A stretch of 64,000 nt of DNA from Salinibacterium sp. ZJ450. Its GTDB lineage: Bacteria > Actinomycetota > Actinomycetes > Actinomycetales > Microbacteriaceae. A program made the position numbers and the translations under genes. The DNA is taken from assembly GCF_011751885.2 (NCBI RefSeq), contig NZ_CP061771.1, forward strand, positions 310,001 to 374,000, written 5' to 3'. The stretch's first letter is position 1, and each line of letters opens with the position of its first letter. Positions 27,152-36,661 of this stretch are shown piece by piece. The notes under the pieces were generated by a model. It saw only the letters and a list, made by a program, of their open reading frames with translations. It did not search any database and was not told where the DNA came from.

Positions 27152-29872
27152 GTGCCAGGCACGAAGAAGCTGGTCATCGTCGAGTCGCCGGCCAAGGCGA
27201 AGACGATCGGTCAGTACCTGGGCGACGACTATGAGGTGCAGGCCTCGGTCGGGCACATCCGCGACCTCGTCGAGCCCAAGAACCTGCCGCCGGAACTGAA
27301 GAAGGGCTCACTCGGCAAGTTCTCCGTCGACGTGGAAAACGGCTTCGCGCCGTACTACGTGGTGTCCGACGGCAAGAAGCAGACCGTCGCCGCGCTGAAG
27401 CGAGCCCTGAAGAACGCCGACGAGCTCTACCTCGCAACTGATGAGGACCGCGAGGGGGAGGCCATCGCCTGGCACCTGCTCGAGGTGCTGAAGCCCAAGG
27501 TTCCCGTCAAGCGCATGGTGTTCCACGAGATCACCAAGGAAGCCATCGAACGCGCCAAGGAGAACACGCGCGACCTGGACACCGCCCTCGTCGACGCGCA
27601 GGAGACCCGCCGCATCCTCGACCGTCTCTACGGCTTCGAGGTGTCGCCGGTACTGTGGCGCAAGATCGGCCCGGGACTCTCCGCCGGACGCGTGCAGTCC
27701 GCCGCCACCCGCCTGGTCGTTGACCGCGAACGGGAACGGCTCGCCTTTGTCTCGGCCGGCTACTGGGGCATCACCGCCCGGCTGCGCCCCGCAGAGGGCG
27801 CCGAGCAGTTCGGCGCCAGGCTCGCCCGGCTGGACGGCCGCAAGGTGGCCTCCGGCGGCGACTTCGATTCGCTCGGACAGCTGAAGAAGACGGATGTCGT
27901 GGCGCTCGACGAGCAAGCGGCGCAGACGCTGGCCGACGCCCTGCGCCGCCCGGACATTGCCGTGCGCGTGGCGAAGGTGGAGTCGAAGCCATACACGCGT
28001 CGCCCCGCCGCGCCGTTCACCACATCGACGCTGCAGCAGGAGGCCTCGCGCAAGTTGCGCTTCACCTCCCGTCAGACGATGAGCGTGGCCCAGTCGCTGT
28101 ACGAGAACGGGTTCATCACCTACATGCGAACCGACTCCGTGTCGCTGTCGCAGCAGGCCATCGACGCCGCGCGCAAGCAGGCGAAGTCGCTCTACGGTGC
28201 CGAGACGGTGCCGGACAAGCCGCGGCTGTACACCGGCAAGTCGAAGAATGCGCAGGAAGCGCACGAGGCGATCCGCCCCGCCGGTGACACGTTCCGCACG
28301 CCGCAGCAGCTGCAGGGCACCTTGCGTGGCAACGACTGGAAGCTCTACGACCTGATCTGGAAGCGCACCGTCGCCTCGCAGATGGCCGACACCAAGGGCA
28401 CCACCGCCACGCTCACCATCGAGGCCGACGTCGCCGTGCAGGATGGCGCGAAAACCGCCGAGCTCACCGCATCCGGAACCGTCATCACCTTCCCCGGATT
28501 CCGTCTCGCCTACGAAGAGGGCAGCGACGACGAGAAGCCGGACACCGACGACGAGACCCGCCTGCCCGCGCTCAGCGAGGGCCAGGCGCTGGCCGTGCAC
28601 GAGGTCGAAGCCAAGGGCAGCGCCACCACGCCGCCCGCACGCTACACCGAGGCCAGCCTGATCAAGGCGCTGGAAGAACTCGGCGTCGGCCGCCCGTCCA
28701 CCTACAGCGCGATCATCTCGACCATCGTCGACCGCGGCTACGTCAGCCCGCGCGGCAGCGCCCTGGTGCCCAGCTGGATCGCCTTCTCGGTGGTGCGGCT
28801 GCTGGAAGAGCACTTCGGCGACCTGGTCGAGTACGACTTCACCGCCGAGATGGAAGAAGACCTCGACCGCATCTCCCGCGGCGAGCAGGGCCGCGTCGAC
28901 TGGCTGCAGGGCTTCTACTTCGGCAACGACGACCACCGCGGGCTCCGCACCGTGATCGACAACCTCGGCGACATCGACGCGCGCGAGATCAACTCGGTGC
29001 GGATCACCGACGACATCACCGTGCGCATCGGCAAGTACGGGCCATACCTGGAGACCCCGGGCGAGACCCCTGACACCCCGCGTCGGGTCAACATCCCGCA
29101 GGAACTCGCCCCCGACGAGCTCACCGCCGAGAAGGCCCGCGAGCTGATCGACGCTCCCGTCGTCGGCGACCGTGTGCTCGGCACGAACCCGGCCACCGGC
29201 AAGGAGATCGTGGCGAAGGACGGCCGCTTCGGACCCTACGTCACCGAGCTTGAGCCGGAACCGGAGGCTGTGCCCGAGGTCCTTGACGAGGCGACCGGAG
29301 AGGTGGCCGCGCCGAAGAAGCGCGCCGCCAAGAAGCCGGCCGTAGTGAAGCCCCGCACGGCGTCGCTGTTCAAGTCGATGGATCCTGCCACCGTCGACCT
29401 CGAGACCGCGCTGAAGCTGCTCGACCTGCCGCGCGCCGTGGGCGCCGACCCGGAGTCGGGGGAGGAGATCCTGGCTCAGAACGGCCGCTACGGCGCCTAC
29501 CTGAAGAAGGGCACAGACACCCGCTCGCTTGAGAACGAAGACCAGATCTTCGACATCACCCTGGACGGCGCGCTCGCGCTGTTCGCGCAGCCGAAGTACG
29601 GCGCCCGCCGCGCCTCCAGCGCGCTCAAGGAGTTCGAGACGCCAGATCCCGAGAGCGGCAAGCCGATCAAGGTGAAGGACGGCCGTTTCGGCCCGTACGT
29701 CACCGATGGCACCACCAACGCCACGATTCCGAAGGCCGAATCGGTGGAAGAAGTGGACTTCGACCGCGCCGTGCAACTGCTCGCCGACAAGCGCGCCAAG
29801 GGACCGGTGGTGCGCAAGGCCCCCGCGAAGAAGAAGCCCGCGGCCAAGCGCGCTCCCGCGAAGAAGAAATAG
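27152..29872 (+). CDS. topA: DNA topoisomerase I
   Basis: 906 residues from a GTG with aaggag 8 bp upstream; an in-frame ATG at 27089 would add 21 unlikely residues. The Toprim domain has LVIVESPAKAKTIG and DEDREGEAIAW. The active-site Tyr lies in FITYMRTDS. The C-terminal repeats (KDGRFGPYVT, QNGRYGAYLK, KDGRFGPYVT) are the actinobacterial TopA C-terminal motif. It ends in a Lys/Ala-rich tail that should bind DNA. It relaxes negative supercoils. The stop overlaps the tmk start. Confidence 0.97.
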   Translation: MPGTKKLVIVESPAKAKTIGQYLGDDYEVQASVGHIRDLVEPKNLPPELKKGSLGKFSVDVENGFAPYYVVSDGKKQTVAALKRALKNADELYLATDEDREGEAIAWHLLEVLKPKVPVKRMVFHEITKEAIERAKENTRDLDTALVDAQETRRILDRLYGFEVSPVLWRKIGPGLSAGRVQSAATRLVVDRERERLAFVSAGYWGITARLRPAEGAEQFGARLARLDGRKVASGGDFDSLGQLKKTDVVALDEQAAQTLADALRRPDIAVRVAKVESKPYTRRPAAPFTTSTLQQEASRKLRFTSRQTMSVAQSLYENGFITYMRTDSVSLSQQAIDAARKQAKSLYGAETVPDKPRLYTGKSKNAQEAHEAIRPAGDTFRTPQQLQGTLRGNDWKLYDLIWKRTVASQMADTKGTTATLTIEADVAVQDGAKTAELTASGTVITFPGFRLAYEEGSDDEKPDTDDETRLPALSEGQALAVHEVEAKGSATTPPARYTEASLIKALEELGVGRPSTYSAIISTIVDRGYVSPRGSALVPSWIAFSVVRLLEEHFGDLVEYDFTAEMEEDLDRISRGEQGRVDWLQGFYFGNDDHRGLRTVIDNLGDIDAREINSVRITDDITVRIGKYGPYLETPGETPDTPRRVNIPQELAPDELTAEKARELIDAPVVGDRVLGTNPATGKEIVAKDGRFGPYVTELEPEPEAVPEVLDEATGEVAAPKKRAAKKPAVVKPRTASLFKSMDPATVDLETALKLLDLPRAVGADPESGEEILAQNGRYGAYLKKGTDTRSLENEDQIFDITLDGALALFAQPKYGARRASSALKEFETPDPESGKPIKVKDGRFGPYVTDGTTNATIPKAESVEEVDFDRAVQLLADKRAKGPVVRKAPAKKKPAAKRAPAKKK

Positions 29873-30483
29873 TGCCAGGACGTTTCATCACGCTCGAGGG
29901 CGGCGACGGCTCCGGCAAGTCCACCCAGTCGGCGCTGCTCACCCAGTGGCTGGAGGCGGCCGGGCACACCGTCGAGCACTCTCGGGAGCCCGGCGGCACC
30001 CCGCTCGGCCTCGAACTGCGCGACATCATCCTGCATCGCCGCGGCTACATGGCGCCGCGCGCGGAGGCGCTGCTGTACGCCGCCGACCGCGCACACAACA
30101 TCGCCACCAAGGTGCGGCCCGCGATCGAGCGCGGCGAGATCGTGATCCAGGACCGCTACATCGACTCGTCGGTGGCCTACCAGGGCGCCGGCCGGGTGCT
30201 CGATGCCACCGAGATCCGCGACCTGTCGCTCTGGGCCTCGGAAGGGCTGCTGCCCGACCTCACCATCCTGCTCGACCTCGACCCCACCGTCGGCCGCGGC
30301 CGGCTCGAGGGCAAGAAGTACGACCGGCTCGAGGCCGAGGCGCTCGACTTCCATCAGCGGGTGCGTGAGGGCTATCTGGCGCTCGCCGCGGCCGAGCCCG
30401 ACCGCTTTCTGGTGCTGCCGGCCACCGACAGCATCGACGCGATCGCCGAGCGCATCCGCGAGCGGGTGCAGCCGCTGCTCTGA
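29872..30483 (+). CDS. tmk: Thymidylate kinase
   Basis: 203 residues starting with GTG, one base overlapping topA. P-loop EGGDGSGKST, DR motif in DRYIDSSVAYQGAG, and the lid region GRGRLEGKKYDRLE. It phosphorylates dTMP to dTDP. Confidence 0.95.
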   Translation: MPGRFITLEGGDGSGKSTQSALLTQWLEAAGHTVEHSREPGGTPLGLELRDIILHRRGYMAPRAEALLYAADRAHNIATKVRPAIERGEIVIQDRYIDSSVAYQGAGRVLDATEIRDLSLWASEGLLPDLTILLDLDPTVGRGRLEGKKYDRLEAEALDFHQRVREGYLALAAAEPDRFLVLPATDSIDAIAERIRERVQPLL

Positions 30484-30543
30484 TTCCCGCGGCGCCGTCC
30501 ACAGGCGGCCGGCACTGTCAGGTGCGGCCCCTAGGCTAGATGC

Positions 30544-31695
30544 ATGGCGGTGTGGGACGAACTGACGGGGCAGGATGCCGCGATCTCGGTGTTCCGGCAC
30601 GCCGCCGCCGCGGCAGCCAGCGGCTCCGCCGGCATGACCCACGCCTGGCTGATCACCGGCCCGCCCGGTTCCGGCCGCTCCAACCTGGCCTACGCGTTCG
30701 CCACAGCACTGCTCGCGATCGGCCAGGACGATGAAGAGGCCGTGCGCAAACAGGTGGATGCCCGCAGCCACCCCGATCTCAGCGTGCTGAGCACCGAGAA
30801 CGTGATCATCAAAATCGACGACGTTCGCGGCATCGTCGGCTCCAGCCACTACTCGCCGAGCGTCAGCCAGTTCCGGGTGATGGTGATCGAAGACGCCGAC
30901 CGCATGGTCGAACGCACCTCGAACCTGCTGCTGAAGTCGCTCGAAGAGCCGCCGCCGCGCACCGTCTGGATCCTCTGCGCCCCCAGCGAGGCCGACCTGC
31001 TGCCCACCATCCGCTCCCGGGTGCGCACCGTGCGTCTGCGCACGCCGAGCGTCGACGACGTGGCCGCGCTGCTCATCCGCCGCGACGGGGTCGAGCACGA
31101 CGTGGCCATCCGCGCCGCCCGCGAATCACAGAGCCACATCGGCATGGCCAGGCGCCTCGCCACCAACACCGACGCGCGCGAACGCCGCCAACGCACGCTC
31201 GACATCGCCCTTGGCGTGCGTTCGGTGTCTGACGCGGTCGTGGCCGCCGGCAAGCTCATCGACCTGGCCAAAGACGACGGCAACGCGATCACGGTGGAAC
31301 GCGACGCCGAGGAGCGCGAGCACGCCCTGCGCTCGCTCGGGATCGAGCCGGGCGGCACGATCCCGCCCGCGTTGCGCGGGCAACTCAAGTCGCTCGACGA
31401 AGACCAGAAGCGGCGGGCCACCCGCAGCCTGCGCGACGGCATCGACCGCATCTTGGTTGACCTGCAATCGCTGTACCGTGACGTGCTGCTGCTGCAGCTG
31501 GGTGTCGACACCGACCTCATCAACGCGGCAATCCGCGACCGATTGCAGGATGTCGCGGACCGCACGGCGCCCGCCCAGATCCTCGGTGTCCTCGATGCCA
31601 TCACCACCGCCCGCGGGCGGATCGAGGCCAACGTGGCACCCGCGCTGGCCCTGGAAGCGATGCTCGTGTCGGCCACCCGAAGGGATTCTCGTTAG
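30544..31695 (+). CDS. holB: DNA polymerase III delta' subunit
   Basis: 383 residues. The AAA+ fold has GPPGSGRSN (a degenerate P-loop with Arg in place of Lys, usual for delta'), VIEDADRM, LLKSLEEPPPRT and the SRV sensor in TIRSRVRTV. It is part of the clamp loader. The ATG lies 6 bp after TAGGCT, so the mRNA may be leaderless. It follows tmk, as in many bacteria. Confidence 0.93.
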   Translation: MAVWDELTGQDAAISVFRHAAAAAASGSAGMTHAWLITGPPGSGRSNLAYAFATALLAIGQDDEEAVRKQVDARSHPDLSVLSTENVIIKIDDVRGIVGSSHYSPSVSQFRVMVIEDADRMVERTSNLLLKSLEEPPPRTVWILCAPSEADLLPTIRSRVRTVRLRTPSVDDVAALLIRRDGVEHDVAIRAARESQSHIGMARRLATNTDARERRQRTLDIALGVRSVSDAVVAAGKLIDLAKDDGNAITVERDAEEREHALRSLGIEPGGTIPPALRGQLKSLDEDQKRRATRSLRDGIDRILVDLQSLYRDVLLLQLGVDTDLINAAIRDRLQDVADRTAPAQILGVLDAITTARGRIEANVAPALALEAMLVSATRRDSR

Positions 31696-33209
31696 TGCCC
31701 CGCAGCATCCGACTCGCCGCGTTCAGCGTGGTTGTCCTCCTCGCCCTCGCCGGCTGTGCCCCCAGCCAGGCGCCCACCACCTCGACGCCCACCGGCGAGG
31801 AGGTCAGCGCCGCACTCCAGCCGTTCTACGACCAGCAACTGCAGTGGGAAAGCTGCGGTGCCAGCCTGCAATGCACCACGGCAGACGCGCCGCTCGACTG
31901 GGACAACCCGCAGGCGGAGTCGATCGAGCTCGCCCTGGTGCGCCAGGTGGCGCAGGGTGGCGACCGGCTCGGGTCGCTGCTGGTCAACCCCGGCGGGCCA
32001 GGGTCATCCGGCTATGACTTCGTCAAGGACAGCCTGGACTTCGCCACCAGCGAGCGGCTGCAGTCCCGCTACGACATCGTCGGTTTCGACCCCCGCGGCG
32101 TCGGCAGCTCATCCGCGGTGGACTGCTACGACGACCCGGCCGAGATGGACACCTACCTGTACGAACTGCCCACCCAGCAACCGGGCAGCGACGCGGGGAT
32201 CGAGGAGACCAGGGCATCCATGGCCAGCTTCGGTCAGGCCTGCCTCGAGCACACCGGCCCGCTGCTCGAGCACATCGACACGGTGAGCGCCGCCCGGGAC
32301 CTTGACCTGCTGCGCGCGGTGCTCGGCGACGAGAAGCTCAACTACCTCGGCTACTCCTATGGCACCCTGCTGGGCGCGACCTACGCCGAGCTGTACCCCG
32401 GCCACACCGGCCGACTGGTATTCGACGGAGCCGTCGACCCGGCGACCAGCGAATTCGACGTCTCGGCCACCCAGGCGCAGGGCTTCGAAAGCGCAATGCG
32501 CTCCTACCTGGACGACTGCCTGACCTCGAACGAGTGCCCGTTCCACGGCACCGTCGACGAGGGCATGCAGACCATCGCCGACCTGCTGACCAGCCTCGAC
32601 GCCAGCCCGCTGCGGCACAGCGACGGCCGCGAGCTGGGCGGCAGCACCATGTTCACCGCGATTGTGTTGCCGCTGTACAACACGGCAAGCTGGCCGCTGC
32701 TGAATGACCTGTTCGCCGAGGTGCTCACCGGTGAGACCGACACCGCATTCATGCTCGCCGACAGCTATAACGGGCGATCGGCCGACGGCACGTACCTGAA
32801 CAACCAGACCGAGGCGTTCATCTCGATCAACTGCCTCGACTACGAGTCGAACCCCACCAACGACCAGATTCGCGAGCAGGCGGCGGAAATGGCGGTGCTC
32901 GCGCCGGTGTTCGGCCCGCGGATGTCGTACGGCACGGGATGCGCCGGCTGGCCGTTCCCGGCGGAACGGGAACGCGGCCCGATTGCGGCGGCGGGGTCGT
33001 CCGACATCCTGGTGGTCGGCACCACCAACGACCCGGCAACACCGTACGTGTGGGCTGAGAACATGGCCGGGCAATTGGAGAATGGGCACCTCGTCACTTA
33101 CAACGGCGAGGGACACACCGCGTACAACAAGTCGAACAGCTGCGTGCAGGATGCCGTGGAGGACTACTTCATCGACGGCACAGTGCCGGAAGCAGACCCC
33201 AACTGTTAG
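31695..33209 (+). CDS. Secreted lipoprotein peptidase (TAP-like alpha/beta hydrolase)
   Basis: 504 residues from a GTG overlapping the holB stop. The signal peptide ends in a lipobox, LALAGC. The hydrolase core has LLVNPGGPGSSG (oxyanion region), DPRGVGSS, and the nucleophile Ser221 in GYSYG. The C-terminal TAP domain supplies ATPYVWAENMAGQL and the His in GEGHTAY. It resembles actinomycete tripeptidyl aminopeptidases anchored outside the membrane, probably feeding on peptides. Confidence 0.9.
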   Translation: MPRSIRLAAFSVVVLLALAGCAPSQAPTTSTPTGEEVSAALQPFYDQQLQWESCGASLQCTTADAPLDWDNPQAESIELALVRQVAQGGDRLGSLLVNPGGPGSSGYDFVKDSLDFATSERLQSRYDIVGFDPRGVGSSSAVDCYDDPAEMDTYLYELPTQQPGSDAGIEETRASMASFGQACLEHTGPLLEHIDTVSAARDLDLLRAVLGDEKLNYLGYSYGTLLGATYAELYPGHTGRLVFDGAVDPATSEFDVSATQAQGFESAMRSYLDDCLTSNECPFHGTVDEGMQTIADLLTSLDASPLRHSDGRELGGSTMFTAIVLPLYNTASWPLLNDLFAEVLTGETDTAFMLADSYNGRSADGTYLNNQTEAFISINCLDYESNPTNDQIREQAAEMAVLAPVFGPRMSYGTGCAGWPFPAERERGPIAAAGSSDILVVGTTNDPATPYVWAENMAGQLENGHLVTYNGEGHTAYNKSNSCVQDAVEDYFIDGTVPEADPNC

Positions 33210-33220
33210 CAATCCTCCAC

Positions 33221-33236
33221 GCTGCAAGTTTGCAGC
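33221..33236. promoter_or_regulatory. Palindromic operator upstream of the TetR gene
   Basis: GCTGCAAGTTTGCAGC is a perfect palindrome (7-bp arms, 2-bp centre) 20 bp before the TetR start. AATAAT at 33243-33248 may be the -10. Autoregulation is the usual arrangement for TetR proteins. Confidence 0.6.
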
Positions 33237-33255
33237 CTGTGCAATAATTGTGACC

Positions 33256-33873
33256 ATGAGTACCGCCGAGCTGGGCCTGCGCGAGCGCAAGCGCATCGCC
33301 ACGCGCCGCGCCATCCAAAGCGCGGCGCTGCAGTTGGCGCTGGAGCGCGGCCTCGATGGCATGACCGTCGAAGAGATCAGCAGAATCGCGGATGTCTCTC
33401 CGCGCACGTTCTTCAACTACTTCTCCTCGAAGGAAGCCGCCTTGCTCGACGACGGGCCAGGGCTGCCTGACTCCGACGCGATCGAGTCCTTCGTCCTAGA
33501 GCGCGGCAACGTCGTTGACGACCTCGGGGCTCTGCTGGCGCACGCGGCGGAGGAGGCGGTGGTGGACCGCGAGAACCTCGCGCTGCGGCGTGACCTGGTG
33601 AAGCAGCATCCGCAGCTGTTGGCATTGAGAATGGGCAGGATGCACCAATTCGAGGCCGACCTGGACGAGATCCTTTCCCGGCGGCTCCGTGAATCCGATC
33701 CTGGCCTGGCAGACGACCCCGAGTCGCTCGCCAGCCGCAGTCGCCTGTTGACTATGGTCGCAATTGCGACCGTGCGACACTCCTGGGGGGTCTGGGCGAA
33801 CGCCGCGGGAAACCCGCCCCTGGCCGACTGCGTACACCGGTCGTTTGCGGAGCTGCGCACGATTCTGCCGTGA
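33256..33873 (+). CDS. TetR-family transcriptional regulator
   Basis: 205 residues. N-terminal HTH: RRAIQSAALQLALERG, MTVEEISRIADVSPRTFFNYFSSKE. The ligand domain is like that of actinobacterial TetR proteins controlling drug efflux. No target operon lies next to it; it may act on itself or on distant genes. The ATG sits 7 bp after a -10-like AATAAT, so the mRNA is probably leaderless. Confidence 0.88.
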   Translation: MSTAELGLRERKRIATRRAIQSAALQLALERGLDGMTVEEISRIADVSPRTFFNYFSSKEAALLDDGPGLPDSDAIESFVLERGNVVDDLGALLAHAAEEAVVDRENLALRRDLVKQHPQLLALRMGRMHQFEADLDEILSRRLRESDPGLADDPESLASRSRLLTMVAIATVRHSWGVWANAAGNPPLADCVHRSFAELRTILP

Positions 33874-33960
33874 AACCGGGTAATCCGGCCGGCGTGACCG
33901 GGCGGCCGCCAGAATCGGCTAAGCTGTCTTGCTGTGTCACCGAGTTCACTCGGATGCCAC

Positions 33961-34036
33961 GCCGCCCTAGCTCAGTCGGCAGAGCATCTCACTCGTAATG
34001 AGAAGGTCAAGGGTTCGATTCCCTTGGGCGGCTCCA
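33961..34036 (+). tRNA. tRNA-Thr (CGT)
   Basis: 73 nt plus an encoded CCA. The acceptor stem GCCGCCC/GGGCGGC is perfect. The anticodon arm TCTCA-CTCGTAA-TGAGA carries CGT, which reads ACG. T-loop TTCGATT. The catabolic island begins directly after this tRNA, a common integration context, although no integrase or repeat of its 3' end was found. Confidence 0.96.
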
Positions 34037-34123
34037 CTTTTCTCTTCAACCCCGATCGCGCGCGCCTCAGTGGTTCGTCCTGACCGTGCGCTCGCTCGAA
34101 CTCGTGGTCTCAACACCGGACGG

Positions 34124-34135
34124 ATCGCGTGCGAT
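34124..34135. promoter_or_regulatory. Proposed GntR operator at the regulator's own promoter
   Basis: ATCGCGTGCGAT, a perfect ATCGC-NN-GCGAT palindrome 38 bp before the GntR start. The same motif recurs at 38747 and, with one mismatch, at 34877 and 41381. Confidence 0.62.
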
Positions 34136-34173
34136 AGCGGATAGGATTGTACGAGCATAGAGAGAAGACGAGC

Positions 34174-34854
34174 ATGGCTCCCAGCAAGGCAGAACAGGCA
34201 TACGCGATCCTCAAGCAGCGCATCATGGATGGCACGTATGGTCCTGGTCAGCGTGTCGTGATCGATCAGCTCGGACGCGAGTACAACATCAGTTCGGTGC
34301 CGTGGCGCGAGTCGCTGCGCCGGCTCGAGGCCGAGGGCTGGGTCGAGATCATTCCCAACGCGGGCGCGGTCGTGACGACGGTGGATGTCGATTCCTGGCA
34401 CCGCACGATGAACCTACTCGCCCGTCTCGAAGGGTATGCGACGGCGCTGTCGGCATCCCGCCTCACCTCGGATCAGCTCGCCGAGGCACGCTCGCTCAAC
34501 CGAGAGATGGGTGAAGCGCTGGCGAACTTCGATCCGCAGCGGTTCGGTGACCTGAACAGAAAGTTCCACGAACTGCTGTGCTCGCAGTCCGACGACGTGC
34601 GGCTGAACGATCTGGTGCACGCCGAATGGACCCGACTGGACCTCATCCGCCGTACCGCGTTCTGGTACGCGCCCGGGCGGGCCCTCGCGTCGCTGTCCGA
34701 GCATGATCAGATCCTCGACCTGATCGAGGGTGGCGCCGATCCGGATCTCATCGAAACCTCGGTTCGCCGTCACGAGATCAACACCCTCGATGCCGTAGCG
34801 AAGCACGAGGCGGAACGCCTTGCGGAACGCGAGGGGGCGGCGCCCGCTCGCTGA
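34174..34854 (+). CDS. GntR/FCD-family regulator of the catabolic island
   Basis: 226 residues from the ATG at 34174 with agagaag upstream. The winged HTH (QAYAILKQRIMDGTYGPGQRVVIDQLGREYNISSVPWRESLRRLE, written here in part) is followed by an all-helical FCD domain with metal-binding-type His/Asp in GDLNRKFHELL and SVRRHEINTLDAV. Such regulators usually repress catabolic genes until the substrate or an intermediate binds. Motif sites lie in its own promoter, in the divergent gap at 38.7 kb and before the importer genes. Confidence 0.87.
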   Translation: MAPSKAEQAYAILKQRIMDGTYGPGQRVVIDQLGREYNISSVPWRESLRRLEAEGWVEIIPNAGAVVTTVDVDSWHRTMNLLARLEGYATALSASRLTSDQLAEARSLNREMGEALANFDPQRFGDLNRKFHELLCSQSDDVRLNDLVHAEWTRLDLIRRTAFWYAPGRALASLSEHDQILDLIEGGADPDLIETSVRRHEINTLDAVAKHEAERLAEREGAAPAR

Positions 34855-34876
34855 ACTCTGTGAAATCGCACTAGAA

Positions 34877-34888
34877 ATCGTGTGCGAT
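34877..34888. promoter_or_regulatory. Near-match to the proposed GntR operator
   Basis: ATCGTGTGCGAT, one mismatch to ATCGC-NN-GCGAT. It lies between two convergent genes, so its purpose is unclear; it could help looping or be chance. A further half-site AATCGCAC is at 34864. Confidence 0.35.
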
Positions 34889-34956
34889 TCTCCATGCGAT
34901 CTCCGATAGGTCCCGCGCACGATCCGCGCCCCGCATGCTGCATGGCCGTGCCCGGC

Positions 34957-35355
34957 TCACCCGTCGATCGGCTCGGCGAGCACTGCCTGGAGGTCGCACT
35001 GGACGAGCGATGCACCATCGAGTGTCGCCGCCATGACCTGACGGGCCGGGCGGTTCGCGGTGTCGGGGAACATGGTCGTCCACTCACGGTTCAGAGCATC
35101 GCGGTCGCGATAATCGACCAGCCAGAACGTCATCTTGATGATGTCGTCGCTCGAGCCGCTGGCGGCATCCATGAGTGCGCGCACGTGTGCGAAGACGTTC
35201 GCAACCTGTTCGTCGAGCGAAGCCGGCATCTCTCGCGTCACCGGATCCCGCCCCGTCAGCACGCCTGAGACGAGGTGCTGACCGATGCGGCTCGCGACCG
35301 GGACTGGGTTCTGGTGCCCGAACCCCGGCAGATAGATGCTGACTCGGCGCGGCAT
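34957..35355 (-). CDS. RidA-family protein, possible aminomuconate-type deaminase
   Basis: 132 residues. RidA fold with GQHLVSGVLTG, DEQVANVFAHVRALMDAA, MTFWLVDYRDRDALN and NRPARQVMAATLDGASLVQCDLQAV. The Arg of NRPARQV is at the position of the RidA substrate-binding Arg. In aromatic catabolism, homologues act as 2-aminomuconate deaminases or clear reactive imines. It is the last gene of the leftward operon, 5 bp after the FAH hydrolase stop. Confidence 0.85.
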   Translation of the reverse strand: MPRRVSIYLPGFGHQNPVPVASRIGQHLVSGVLTGRDPVTREMPASLDEQVANVFAHVRALMDAASGSSDDIIKMTFWLVDYRDRDALNREWTTMFPDTANRPARQVMAATLDGASLVQCDLQAVLAEPIDG

Positions 35356-35360
35356 CCCGT

Positions 35361-36215
35361 TCAGCCCTCTGCGATGACGCGGTTCTCGATCGCGCCCAGT
35401 CCCTCGATCTGGGCACGCACCACGTCGCCGACCTTGAGGAAGCGGCCCGTCGGGGCGCCGATGCCCGACGGCGTGCCCGTCGCGAGGATGTCTCCCGGCA
35501 TGAGCGTCATCACCTGGGTGAGGTACGCGATCTGCTCGTAGATGTTGTAGATCATGTCGTTCGTCGGGAAGTCCTGACGCACCTCGCCGTTGACACTCAG
35601 GCGCATGCGCAGGGCCAGCGGATCGGCGATCTCATCGTCGGTGGTCAGCCAGGGGCCGATCGGCCCGTGGGTGTCGAACGACTTGCCGAGCGTGAACGTG
35701 GGAGAGCGCTTCGCCAGCCAGTCGCGGACCGACACGTCGTTGGTCACGAAATAGCCGGCGATCACCGAGCGGGCGTCCTCGACGGACACGTGCTTGCACT
35801 GCTGCCCGATCACGACGCCGAGTTCGATCTCGTAGTCGAGCTCGTCCGAGACGTCGGGCTTCACGATCGGGTCGAACGGGCCGCCGATGCACGACACCTG
35901 CTTGTTGAACCAGAACTGGCTCGTGGGGATGGGGATGCCGGCCTGGCGGGCCTCTTCGGCGTGCTCGGCGTAGTTCATGCCGATGGCGAGGTATTTCTGC
36001 GGGTCGTCGATCGGTGCGAGGAGCGTGACGGAGTCGAGCGGATGCCGCGCACCGTCTGCGGCGAGGATCGCGTCCCGCAGGGCGGGAAGGTGCGGCAGGA
36101 TCTCGCGGACGGAACGGCCCACGCCCTCGACGCCCGAGAGATCGACGACCGAGTTGCCGTCGACGCGGCCGACCCTGACGTCTCCGTCGCCGTTGTGAAA
36201 GCGTGCGAGCTTCAT
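35361..36215 (-). CDS. Fumarylacetoacetate-hydrolase-family enzyme
   Basis: 284 residues from the ATG at 36215 (agaaggagaac ribosome site). The FAH core has YLAIGMNYAEHAEEA, metal ligands in DYEIELGVVIG (Glu, Glu, Asp pattern), GYFVTNDVSVRDW, KSFDTHGPIGPW and LMPGDILATGTPSGIG. The family cleaves C-C bonds in acylpyruvates or decarboxylates/isomerises ring-cleavage products such as fumarylpyruvate and oxohexenedioate. It probably acts late in the pathway. ATGA overlap with the NTF2-like gene. Confidence 0.88.
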   Translation of the reverse strand: MKLARFHNGDGDVRVGRVDGNSVVDLSGVEGVGRSVREILPHLPALRDAILAADGARHPLDSVTLLAPIDDPQKYLAIGMNYAEHAEEARQAGIPIPTSQFWFNKQVSCIGGPFDPIVKPDVSDELDYEIELGVVIGQQCKHVSVEDARSVIAGYFVTNDVSVRDWLAKRSPTFTLGKSFDTHGPIGPWLTTDDEIADPLALRMRLSVNGEVRQDFPTNDMIYNIYEQIAYLTQVMTLMPGDILATGTPSGIGAPTGRFLKVGDVVRAQIEGLGAIENRVIAEG

Positions 36216-36661
36216 GCCTTGTTCTCCTTCTCCTCGGCTGTCTCGGCAGCCTTTTCCGAGGGCAGCTGGCCCCATACCTGATCACCGTAGGGTGTCATCT
36301 GAAAGCTGACGAACCGCCACTGCTGGTCGGCTCCGCGGTGCAGAACCTGGGTGACGACGCCGTCAACGGTTCGCTCGCCGCCCTGCGGGGCCCGCATGCG
36401 GTTCACGATGCCGCCGGTCACGACGGCGGTGTCGCCGAAAACGCGTACGAGAAGATCCTGACGCGTGATCTCGAGGTAGGCCTGGCGAGTGGCGACGTGC
36501 TCAAGCAGCATGGGCTTCGTGTGCACGAGGCCGGGGGCGTGGATGTGGATGAGCGACTCGTCGAACATCTCGTCGAGAGTTTCAAGGTCGCCGGCGATGA
36601 GGGCATTCTGCCGCCGCGTCTCGACGGCGAGGATCTCGGCTGTCACGGCATCCGTACTCAC
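36212..36661 (-). CDS. NTF2-like (SnoaL/DUF4440-type) protein
   Basis: 149 residues from a GTG in a GTGA overlap with the monooxygenase gene. A cone-shaped NTF2 fold is suggested by EILAVETRRQNALIAGDLETLDEMF, split here by its Asp/Glu pattern, then LIHIHAPGLVHTK and WRFVSFQMTPYG. The conserved His residues (HIH) fit a small hydrolase, isomerase or binding protein. The role in this pathway is unknown. Confidence 0.8.
   Translation of the reverse strand: MSTDAVTAEILAVETRRQNALIAGDLETLDEMFDESLIHIHAPGLVHTKPMLLEHVATRQAYLEITRQDLLVRVFGDTAVVTGGIVNRMRAPQGGERTVDGVVTQVLHRGADQQWRFVSFQMTPYGDQVWGQLPSEKAAETAEEKENKA

Noticed and set aside
27308-29776. 822-codon open frame on the minus strand
   Set aside because: It mirrors topA, which has all its catalytic motifs.
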